11,673 bases of DNA, from NCBI GenBank assembly GCA_937969125.1, contig CALBVA010000142.1, positions 1-11,673 on the forward strand, written 5' to 3'. Below, piece by piece: positions 1 to 6,296 of this stretch (its first letter is position 1; each line of letters begins with the position of its first letter). The stretch is from an uncultured Verrucomicrobiales bacterium (GTDB lineage Bacteria; Verrucomicrobiota; Verrucomicrobiia; Verrucomicrobiales; Akkermansiaceae). Below the pieces are notes generated by a model, which saw only the letters and a program-made list of their open reading frames with translations, did not search any database and had not been told where the DNA came from. The position numbers were made by a program, and so were the translations under genes.

Positions 1-771
1 GAATTCATCTTTGGTGGCTTTCTTCGTGGCTTTTTTAATCTTCTCGGCAGCAACGATTGAGGGATGCCTGCTCCCGATTCCGGCCGCTTCTAGTTCGGCC
101 AGCTGCTTGGTGGCATCGCGGTATTTTTGGTATTCGCCCGCAATGTCATAGCCTTCGATCTCAATGGCGGCTGCTTGGGTGATGTCGGCGTTGAGATCGA
201 TTCCGGATAGGGTTGCGAGTTGGGCCTTGAGTTCGACAAGTTGGATATGGAACTCTGTAAGTTTGGATTTTGTTTTCTGCTGGGTTTGGGGAATTCCGTA
301 GTGGTCGATGAGTTTGGTTAATTCTTCCCGGTGTTGTTTCACGAGAGCAGCTTGCTTTTCGAGTTTCTCGTCGAGGCCTTTTAGCTCCTTCATGGCCCGT
401 GCGACTTCGCGGGCATTTCGGATGGCGATGTAGCTATCGGCGGCGGCAGCGGCGATCTCAGTGGCTTGCTCGGCGGTTTCGGCGATGGCTGAAATTTTGA
501 TCTGGAGAGGCTGTCCGGCTTTGGAGGCGGAGAGGGCTTCGAGGATCTGTTTTTTCGGGAGGCCGGTCTTTTTTGCGGACTCGGCGATGACTTGATCTGA
601 GGTGGCGCTCTTGATTTCCTGCTCGATGGAGAATCCGGGTATCTCGGTGAGATTGATGATGGTGGAGGACTCGAAGACTGTCGGAGCTAATTTTTCCGAA
701 CGATCGCAGCTGCTCAGCCCGATCAGAGCGAGGCAGGAGAAGATCAAAGGATAGAGGCGAAGAAAGGTCAT
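1..771 (-). CDS. Wzz/GumC-like periplasmic lipoprotein (partial, C-terminus beyond window)
   Basis: Open reading frame of 257 codons that starts at ATG 771 and runs off the left edge without a stop. Residues 1-22 are a lipoprotein signal with lipobox LIGLSSC, so Cys22 would be lipidated. The following segment resembles the periplasmic part of polysaccharide chain-length determinants (Wzz/GumC). It has an early beta stretch (FESSTIINL), a stretch at 86-117 similar to the conserved 'I.ISA.AET.EQA..IA...A..Y' pattern, a long charged helical region from 120 to about 190, and a late G-x-G-x-x-HP motif at 231-237 (GIGSRHP). Family members are usually anchored by an N-terminal transmembrane helix; here the anchor would be lipid. 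A role in exopolysaccharide export or chain-length control is inferred. No Shine-Dalgarno is visible. It is divergent from the PBP4 gene. Alternative: a generic coiled-coil lipoprotein. Confidence 0.7.
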   Translation of the reverse strand, partial: MTFLRLYPLIFSCLALIGLSSCDRSEKLAPTVFESSTIINLTEIPGFSIEQEIKSATSDQVIAESAKKTGLPKKQILEALSASKAGQPLQIKISAIAETAEQATEIAAAAADSYIAIRNAREVARAMKELKGLDEKLEKQAALVKQHREELTKLIDHYGIPQTQQKTKSKLTEFHIQLVELKAQLATLSGIDLNADITQAAAIEIEGYDIAGEYQKYRDATKQLAELEAAGIGSRHPSIVAAEKIKKATKKATKDEF

Positions 772-854
772 AAGGTGTGAGAGTAGTGAGCGGGAATATT
801 TGTTCAAATTTAGAAAAAGCTCTTTATTTTCGGGAAGGGATTCAGAGTCTTGGC
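772..854. promoter_or_regulatory. Divergent intergenic region with a candidate promoter for the PBP4 gene
   Basis: An 83-bp spacer between two divergent genes. On the plus strand TTGTTC (800-805) and TTTATT (823-828) are separated by 17 bp, each matching four of six bases of the sigma-70 -35 and -10 consensus. A GGAAGGG run (833-839) lies about 15 nt before the ATG at 855, rather far for a ribosome binding site. No comparably good promoter was seen for the minus-strand gene. The promoter is a weak prediction by eye. Confidence 0.3.
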
Positions 855-2210
855 ATGCGATTTTTGGCAATTTTGATCGTGCTGGTGCAGTCTCTTGCGG
901 GGCAGAAGGTGGCTCTGGATGCTTTTTTGGAGGATGGTTCTCTGAAGACGGCGTCGGTGGGGGTTTATGTTTTACCAGTGAAGGGTGGTGAGCCGGTGAT
1001 GGCGTGGGAAGCGGAGCGGGGGTTGATGCCGGCTTCGACGATGAAGGCGGTGACGACGGCAACGGCTCTCCAGTTGCTGGGGGAGGATTATCTCTTTGAG
1101 ACGAAGCTGTATCTGGCGGGCGATGATTTGGTGATCAAGGGCGGGGGAGATCCAACGCTGGGAGGGAGTGGGGTGAATGCGGATTTCCCGGCGTGGTTGG
1201 CGGCTTTGAAAAAGGCGGGAGTGACGGAGGTGGTGGGAGACGTAGTCGGAGATTCTTCGTACTTCGAGTCACAGACGACTCCGAATGATTGGCCGTGGGG
1301 CGATGTGGGGAATTATTACGGGGCGGGACCGAGTGGTCTGAATTTTCACAAGAATACCTTCTCACTAACTTTCGAGACGGGTCGTGTGGGGAGTCCGGCG
1401 AAATTGGTGAAAACCTGGCCGGTTCCGCCGGGGGTGGAATTCGAGAATCACATGCGGACGGGGTCGGCCGGAAGTGGGGATCGCGGATATGTTTATGGCG
1501 GGCCGGGAGCCTTGCGGATTTCGATGCGGGGGACGGTGCCGGCGGGGGGAAGATTCCAGATCAAGGGTGCGCTGCCGGATCCGCCGCTCATGTGTGCCAC
1601 GGCGTTCAAGACGTTCCTTGAAGAGAATGGAATCAAAGTGAAGGGTGCGGCGAAAGTGGGGGTGCGTTCGGTGAAGGAGGCGAAATTACTCCATACCCAG
1701 AAGTCACCCTCGCTGGAGAGGATCATGAAGGGGACGAATCATCGTAGTGTGAATCTCTATGCAGATACGCTTTTCAAGGCGTTGACGAAGAAGGGTACGA
1801 CCAAGGCTGCGGCGGCGGCGATGAGGAAGCACTGGAGGAGGCAGGGGGTGGATCTGACGGGTTTCGTGCCGCTGGATGGCTCGGGGCTTTCGCCGAGGAA
1901 TACGATCACGGCAAAGCAGCTGGTGGAGATTTTACAAAAGGCCCGGCTCCACGAATCGGGAGAGCTTTTCAAGGGAACCCTGCCGGTGGCGGGTCGGAGT
2001 GGGACGGTCTCGACTCTGGGCCGTGGCACGGCGATGGAAGGAAGAGTGTGGGCGAAGTCAGGGAGCCTGACGCGGGTGCGTTGCTATGCAGGATATCTGA
2101 CGGGGAACTCTGGAAGGGAATATGCCTTTGCGGTGTTGACGAACAACTATGTGAAGAGTCCGAAGGGAGCGATTGTGAAGTTGCTTTCGGCGGTAGTGAA
2201 GGGGAATTGA
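855..2210 (+). CDS. dacB: D-alanyl-D-alanine carboxypeptidase/endopeptidase, PBP4 type (peptidase S13)
   Basis: A 451-residue low-molecular-weight penicillin-binding protein that would trim or cleave peptidoglycan stem peptides in the periplasm. All three serine-enzyme motifs are present: STMK (Ser61 nucleophile, Lys64), SVN (298-300) and KSG (401-403), with the S13-typical segments YGAGPSGLNF (155-164) and DGSGLSPRN (342-350). The long stretch between the first and second motifs is typical of S13 enzymes and distinguishes them from S11 carboxypeptidases. I chose ATG 855 because it starts directly with a hydrophobic signal peptide (MRFLAILIVLVQSLAG). The same frame is open back to a GTG at 777, but that would add 26 non-signal-like residues. 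The coding strand is very G-rich. It is the first of three same-strand envelope genes. The symbol follows E. coli family naming; orthology is not proven. Confidence 0.9.
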   Translation: MRFLAILIVLVQSLAGQKVALDAFLEDGSLKTASVGVYVLPVKGGEPVMAWEAERGLMPASTMKAVTTATALQLLGEDYLFETKLYLAGDDLVIKGGGDPTLGGSGVNADFPAWLAALKKAGVTEVVGDVVGDSSYFESQTTPNDWPWGDVGNYYGAGPSGLNFHKNTFSLTFETGRVGSPAKLVKTWPVPPGVEFENHMRTGSAGSGDRGYVYGGPGALRISMRGTVPAGGRFQIKGALPDPPLMCATAFKTFLEENGIKVKGAAKVGVRSVKEAKLLHTQKSPSLERIMKGTNHRSVNLYADTLFKALTKKGTTKAAAAAMRKHWRRQGVDLTGFVPLDGSGLSPRNTITAKQLVEILQKARLHESGELFKGTLPVAGRSGTVSTLGRGTAMEGRVWAKSGSLTRVRCYAGYLTGNSGREYAFAVLTNNYVKSPKGAIVKLLSAVVKGN

Positions 2211-2302
2211 TCTGGGGGGTTCCTTTCGGATTCTGTCTCGCTGGGTGGCCTGTAGGCTTGGGCCTTTACCTGATGAGGTCATTAGGGCATAGGTGCTTTC
2301 TT

Positions 2303-3373
2303 ATGAAATATCTATCGAAGCGTTTTTCTGCGACCGTTCTATTGTTCAGCGCTTCGTTGATGGCGACGGGATTGAGGGCCTCCGCGCAGACGACTCAGGA
2401 GGCACCGGCGAAGCCTGCGGCTGGAGATGCTGCGGTGAAGAAGCTGACAGCGACCGAGCGTCTTTTTAAGGGGCGAAACAAGGCGTGGGGATATGTCATC
2501 GGCCAAGAGGTCTTGTTGGAGGAGATTGGAAAGCAGCATCCTGAACTGAAGGAAAAAGCGGATGCGACATGGAAACGCGTTCTGGAGGGTCCGTTAGGAG
2601 GGGCGATGCGGGGGGTGGAAATCGCGATGAAAAAAAGGTTCGGGGCTCAGTTTGGTGCGATCGAAGCCAAGGTCTATGAGCAGGTGCGCGCGAGTCTGGC
2701 CAAGAAGAAGTTTAAGAAGGATCAGAGTGAGGCGATCATTGAGTTGATCGAAAATTATTTTAACAAGGTGCAACTTCCGCACGAGACGCTCCGGTATCTG
2801 GCTTCCAGTGATCCAGCGTTCTTGAACAATCCGGTTCTCGAAATGAAGAGCGGAGTGAAACGGGCCTTTACCTCGAAGGGCAATCAGAAGGCGAAGGGGG
2901 TGACTTTGCAAATGGACTTTCCGATGAGCTGGGTGATTCTGCCTCCAACCGAGGCGAATGGGGTCTGGCTGGCGAAGAATCTGGCCGGCTACGGGCGGAT
3001 CGCGAGCACTCTGGCGGTGGTTCCGATTCCTGAATCGGTATCGATCGCGGAGATGAAGGAGGGATTGAAGCTACCGGAGCTGAAGAATCTGGCACCGACG
3101 GAAGGGAAGCTGGTCTCGGCGCGCAATGCAAAGATCGGAGGCCGCGATGCGGGGATGTTAATCTTCGATCTGATCAATCCTTCCTTCCCCGGCAAGGAGG
3201 TGCCGATGCGCACAGTGCAGCTGGCAACGCTCGATGAGAAGACGAAGAATTACCTGCAGTTTCAGTTCAACGTGATGGTGGGACCCTCGAATAAGGGAGA
3301 CCTGGATCAGATCACGAAGAAGATGATACCGGTGTTTCAGCAGATGATCGAGAGTGTGAAATTTGCGGAGTGA
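2303..3373 (+). CDS. Secreted two-domain protein of unknown function (possible PsbP/DUF1795-like C-terminal domain)
   Basis: A 356-residue exported protein. ATG 2303 is preferred because it begins a good signal peptide with an ASA-Q cleavage site after residue 28, and an AGGTG lies 7 nt upstream. The frame is open further upstream, but there it overlaps the PBP4 gene. After a short Ala/Pro-rich linker (30-47), residues 50-170 look mainly alpha-helical and rich in Lys and Glu. Residues 185-354 look alpha/beta: FPMSWVILP, then later LVSARNAKIGGRDAGMLIF and a final amphipathic helix. That layout recalls PsbP/Mog1-like (DUF1795) domains, but this is a fold-level impression, not an identification. 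No catalytic motif was recognised. The next gene follows after 34 nt, so the two are probably co-transcribed. The 92 bp before it contain no clear terminator. Confidence 0.75.
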   Translation: MKYLSKRFSATVLLFSASLMATGLRASAQTTQEAPAKPAAGDAAVKKLTATERLFKGRNKAWGYVIGQEVLLEEIGKQHPELKEKADATWKRVLEGPLGGAMRGVEIAMKKRFGAQFGAIEAKVYEQVRASLAKKKFKKDQSEAIIELIENYFNKVQLPHETLRYLASSDPAFLNNPVLEMKSGVKRAFTSKGNQKAKGVTLQMDFPMSWVILPPTEANGVWLAKNLAGYGRIASTLAVVPIPESVSIAEMKEGLKLPELKNLAPTEGKLVSARNAKIGGRDAGMLIFDLINPSFPGKEVPMRTVQLATLDEKTKNYLQFQFNVMVGPSNKGDLDQITKKMIPVFQQMIESVKFAE

Positions 3374-3407
3374 ATATTTGAAGAGAGCCTACCGTCCCAT
3401 TGTAATC

Positions 3408-4040
3408 ATGAGCAATTCATCCTTCTTCTTCCGGGCTGGTGCAGCATTGTTGACCTCGGTTATCTTGGTGTCCTGTGATCGCAATCGAGCCGCGACTGAG
3501 CTGCCGAGAATCGATGCTAATCAATCTGCTCCGACCAACCTTTCCAATGTAGAGGAACGGTTGATCCGGATGGAGGAACGATTGGCTATGAAGCGGGAGC
3601 GGGAAGCAGGCGAGCGGAGCCAATATCTTACGGAGATGAGAGATTTAAAGCGGGCGGTCGAGCAGCTCGCCGAGCGAGTGGAGCGGGCTGGGGTGGTCCT
3701 TGAAGACCCGAAGCTGGAAGCGGAGCGCGAGAAGGTGCGGCAGGAGAGGAAAGAGAAAGACAGGAAGCTTCAGATGATGGAGCGGCAGTTGGAGGAGCTG
3801 CGGAAAGCGAATGAGGAAAAGCCGGCGGGGAAGAAGCCGCGGGCGGAGGATCTCATTCCGGAGGCTCCATCGATTATCGTGCCGATTTCGGAGACGACCT
3901 TCATTCGGAGTGATCGCTCATCTAGAGGGTCGCGATGGTCGCACTACGGAGGCTACCACGGTGGGTTCTATGGCGGCTATCACTTCCGGCCGTCGCGCCG
4001 TTGTCGCAGCTACTTTCGTCCGGTGGTGATCCGGCGATAA
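3408..4040 (+). CDS. Coiled-coil lipoprotein with Gly/Tyr/His-rich tail
   Basis: A 210-residue predicted lipoprotein. Residues 1-23 form a lipoprotein signal ending ILVSC (Cys23). Residues 46-136 are almost uninterrupted Glu/Arg/Lys-rich heptad-like sequence and should form a coiled coil. A short hydrophobic stretch, PEAPSIIVPIS (151-161), follows, then a low-complexity tail (173-192) with repeated GGYHGG/GGYH units, and a basic end (PVVIRR). ATG 3408 is chosen over the in-frame GTG at 3363 because it directly precedes the signal peptide; the upstream GTG would also overlap the previous gene. No Shine-Dalgarno is visible. The function is unknown; an envelope-structural or surface-binding role is a guess. 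It is the last gene of the plus-strand group and converges on speD with 9 bp between the stop codons. Confidence 0.75.
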   Translation: MSNSSFFFRAGAALLTSVILVSCDRNRAATELPRIDANQSAPTNLSNVEERLIRMEERLAMKREREAGERSQYLTEMRDLKRAVEQLAERVERAGVVLEDPKLEAEREKVRQERKEKDRKLQMMERQLEELRKANEEKPAGKKPRAEDLIPEAPSIIVPISETTFIRSDRSSRGSRWSHYGGYHGGFYGGYHFRPSRRCRSYFRPVVIRR

Positions 4041-4049
4041 GGGGATTTA

Positions 4050-4430
4050 TTAACCGGGAGGGCGTCGCTCCAGGACCTGGCGAGTGGTCTGTTCCGGGTC
4101 GAAGGCGATATGGAGGCGGTTGGCGATTTTCTCGGCGAGCTGCCGCTCACCACAGGTGTAGATATCGAAGGAGGCGTAGTTGATCTCCGGCCAGGTGTGG
4201 ATGGCGATGTGGCTCTCGGCGATTACGATGACCCCGCTGAGGCCAGTGGGATTAAAGGCGTGGATGATGGGTTTGACCACGGTGGCACCGGCGGTGGTGG
4301 CAGCATTGATCATGACCGCCTCCAGAGCTGTCTGGTCGGTGAGGAGTTTAGGACAGCATCCGGAGCACTCCATGGCGATGTGAATGCCATGTGGGGAGTG
4401 TGGTGGATTTTCTGACTCAGGAGAATTCAT
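4050..4430 (-). CDS. speD: S-adenosylmethionine decarboxylase proenzyme (prokaryotic, pyruvoyl-dependent)
   Basis: A 126-residue AdoMet decarboxylase that makes decarboxylated AdoMet, the aminopropyl donor for spermidine synthesis. The proenzyme self-cleaves before a serine that becomes the pyruvoyl cofactor. The signature AESHIAIHTWPE (71-82) is present, with the Glu72-Ser73 cleavage site, His78 and Cys93 (YTCGE). The Ser/His/Cys spacing of +5 and +20 equals that of the Thermotoga enzyme (63/68/83 from memory), so all processing residues are intact. GIHIAMECSGC (15-25) matches the conserved N-terminal strand. ATG 4430 was chosen because it leaves only a short leader; the frame is open to 4496, deep inside the channel gene. 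It overlaps the 3' end of the channel gene by 14 nt, implying translational coupling, and is the last gene of the operon. The likely partner is the membrane aminopropyltransferase at its other end. Confidence 0.95.
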   Translation of the reverse strand: MNSPESENPPHSPHGIHIAMECSGCCPKLLTDQTALEAVMINAATTAGATVVKPIIHAFNPTGLSGVIVIAESHIAIHTWPEINYASFDIYTCGERQLAEKIANRLHIAFDPEQTTRQVLERRPPG

Positions 4431-5499
4431 GGTTGAGGTCAGCGATGAATTGGTCGCATTCGCTGGAGTTATTAGCGAGGAGGATGAGGAGATCATCCTT
4501 TTTCAGGGCGAGGTCTTTCTCGGCATTGAGGTTAAAATCAGTCCCGATTTTCAGGCCGATGATTTGGAGTTGATGGGGGCTTTTGAGAGCCTGGTGCTGA
4601 AGCTCGGCGATAGTGCGCCCGGCACATTGATGAGGACGGAGATAGATCTCACACCCGGTGCGATAGCTGAGGAGTTGGTGAACCACTTCTCCTACGCCGG
4701 GCTGTCCGAGGTCCTGAGCCATGAGGCGATCAGGGAGGCCATCATTCCAAACATAGCGTAGACCGGCCTGCTTGAAGAGAGGGACGGATTCCCCACTTTC
4801 GATCATGGAGACGATGGCGGCCTCCGAGCCGGTAAGCTTTTGGTCAAGGTAGGAGGCGATGGCATAGACGTTGGTGTCATCCTGGGTGTCCGAGTCTGCG
4901 ATGATGATGATCCCCTGGGCATGATCTACGGCGGCGCGCTCACCGACTTCGTCATCGAGGAGGCAGCCCTTGACGAAAGAAACCTTGAGGTCCTGGAAGG
5001 CAGGCGGGAGGCTTTCGAGCGAGTTGGTGACGACGGCGATGGGGGTTTCCTTGTGCTTTAGCGAGAGTCGGAGTTCGCTGAGAATATTTTTCACGCGGTC
5101 CACCGAGGGACAGCCGGCGATGATGATGTGATCGTTCATGGTCAGTGGGAGTTCTCCTTTTTTCTTGCGGGCGAAGTGGTCAATGACGGCCTCTGAGACG
5201 GTGCCGAGCAACACGCCAATGAGGCTGATGCCGAGTAGGAAGCAGGGGTAGCCGACGAGGAAGCGGCCGATGAAAGTCTGGGGGTAGAAGTCACCATAGC
5301 CGACGGTGGTCATGGTGACCATGGACCACCAGATGGAGTCGGCGAAGGTGAGGTCGTTCTGGTGACCGCGTTCGGCGAGGTAGAAGGCGATGCCGAAGAG
5401 GAAATTCAGCAGCAGCGCGGCGCCGATCGCGAGTAGGATGCGCCGCCCGGATTCACCGGGAGCGAGGATGTATTGGAAGATTTTTCGGAAGAAGAGCAT
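4417..5499 (-). CDS. Two-TM potassium channel with cytoplasmic RCK (TrkA-N/TrkA-C) domain
   Basis: A 360-residue channel subunit in the MthK-like layout. TM1 is about 20-41, the pore helix about 53-62, the selectivity filter TTVGYGD 64-70, TM2 about 78-103, and a basic linker RKKKGE follows. The RCK/TrkA-N domain starts near 122 (NDHIIIAGC), and a TrkA-C-like domain spans about 280-350 (RTIAEL ... IIGLKIG ... LKKDDLLILLA). The glycine-rich nucleotide motif of many TrkA-N domains is replaced by AGCPSVDR, so NAD-type binding is doubtful; MthK is also atypical here and is Ca2+-gated. ATG 5499 is preferred: the frame extends to 5583, but that would overlap the upstream gene with a non-conserved leader. 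Four subunits should form a K+ pore gated by a cytoplasmic ligand. It sits between an unknown gene (10 nt) and speD (14-nt overlap). Confidence 0.93.
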   Translation of the reverse strand: MLFFRKIFQYILAPGESGRRILLAIGAALLLNFLFGIAFYLAERGHQNDLTFADSIWWSMVTMTTVGYGDFYPQTFIGRFLVGYPCFLLGISLIGVLLGTVSEAVIDHFARKKKGELPLTMNDHIIIAGCPSVDRVKNILSELRLSLKHKETPIAVVTNSLESLPPAFQDLKVSFVKGCLLDDEVGERAAVDHAQGIIIIADSDTQDDTNVYAIASYLDQKLTGSEAAIVSMIESGESVPLFKQAGLRYVWNDGLPDRLMAQDLGQPGVGEVVHQLLSYRTGCEIYLRPHQCAGRTIAELQHQALKSPHQLQIIGLKIGTDFNLNAEKDLALKKDDLLILLANNSSECDQFIADLNHEFS

Positions 5500-5509
5500 C
5501 ACGCAAGCA

Positions 5510-6274
5510 TCACTCGGAGTCCGCAAGGTCCAGGGTCCAGCGGGTTTTCCAGAAAGGTTTCGAAGAGGAGTCCAGGGCGGCATTGCCTGCCTGACGGGAG
5601 GGCGCCCAGCGGGCGAGGTGGGTCATGAGGGCGGGCTCTTCACCGCTGAGTTCACGGGCCAGCAGGAAGCCCTGCTCAATGACATCTGCAATGACGTCGC
5701 TGCCGGAGACGTCATCATAGCCGAGGTCGGTGACCTTCAGGCTACAGGCAATGATGCCTTCGATCTTGGTCCACATTTTTCCATCGGTGAGGGAGATTTC
5801 CCAGCCGGCTTCCTGGAAGCTGAAGCGGCCCTCGCTGACGAAGTGATCGAAGACGATTTCAACGGGATCTGCGCCGAGGTACTCCGCGACGGGGAGGCGG
5901 AGATCTTCCCAGTGATCTTCATTGAGATACTGCTTCCAGCGGCTTTCCAGTTTAAATTCATCGAAGTGCTCGAAGGCGAATTCTCCGCTCTCGAGATCGA
6001 CGGCGGAAAAGACATCGAAATACTGGATGATCTTTTGATAGCGGAGACGTGATTCAAGGACGGCATCGTGCCCTTTTGCAGAGACGCGGTAGAAGTGTTT
6101 CTCCGAGAAATCGACGAGTCCGCGGCTCATGAGCCAGGTCAGGATGGGGTCGAGATTGGCCAAGCTACCTGGAAGCAGGCTATCGAATTCGAGGTGATCT
6201 CCCGCCATTTTATTGAGGAGGAGGGTGCCCTCGAAAACGCGGCGTCGCTCGGCCGGGATAGTGGCGGGGGTCAT
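5510..6274 (-). CDS. Unrecognised cytoplasmic protein with winged-helix-like N-terminus
   Basis: 254 residues, no signal peptide and no transmembrane segment, acidic overall. I do not recognise the family. Residues about 12-75 read like a winged helix: helices through LLPGSLANLDPILTWLMSRG, then a two-strand wing-like hairpin DFSEKHFYRVSAKG. A helical segment (75-90) leads into a region rich in aromatic and acidic residues (90-170) with repeated Asp-Phe, Glu-Phe and Trp. No catalytic motif is evident. It lies inside the polyamine/K+ channel operon, 22 nt after the DUF350 gene and 10 nt before the channel gene, so it is most likely a cytoplasmic partner or regulator of that system. Whether the winged helix binds DNA or protein cannot be told from sequence alone. 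Confidence 0.75.
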   Translation of the reverse strand: MTPATIPAERRRVFEGTLLLNKMAGDHLEFDSLLPGSLANLDPILTWLMSRGLVDFSEKHFYRVSAKGHDAVLESRLRYQKIIQYFDVFSAVDLESGEFAFEHFDEFKLESRWKQYLNEDHWEDLRLPVAEYLGADPVEIVFDHFVSEGRFSFQEAGWEISLTDGKMWTKIEGIIACSLKVTDLGYDDVSGSDVIADVIEQGFLLARELSGEEPALMTHLARWAPSRQAGNAALDSSSKPFWKTRWTLDLADSE

Positions 6275-6296
6275 TGTGAGGCGGGATGCGGAGGAG

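Noticed and set aside
777..854. N-terminal extension of the PBP4 gene from GTG 777
   Set aside because: The extra 26 residues are not signal-like and would bury the clear signal peptide that starts at Met 855.
2048..2302. Upstream extension of the secreted protein into the PBP4 gene
   Set aside because: It overlaps dacB by 163 bp in another frame, gives a Cys/Gly-rich nonsense-like leader and hides the signal peptide at 2303.
4030..4056. ATAA-GGGGAT-TTAT core between the convergent genes, reminiscent of a dif (XerC/XerD) site
   Set aside because: The ATAA/TTAT symmetry is explained by two convergent TAA stop codons. The outer arms match the dif consensus poorly, the centre is G-rich, and the skew switch is about 4 kb away.
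4431..4496. Longer N-terminus for SpeD from ATG 4496
   Set aside because: It adds 22 Ser/Asn-rich residues not found in the family and lies wholly within the channel gene; the 126-aa form has normal family length.
5500..5583. Longer N-terminus for the K+ channel
   Set aside because: The added residues are out-of-frame reading of the preceding gene's 3' end; TM1 follows naturally after the start at 5499.
5390..6052. 220-codon plus-strand open frame
   Set aside because: Antisense to the channel gene and the 254-aa gene, both of which read as real proteins; its composition is that of a shadow frame in G-rich sequence.
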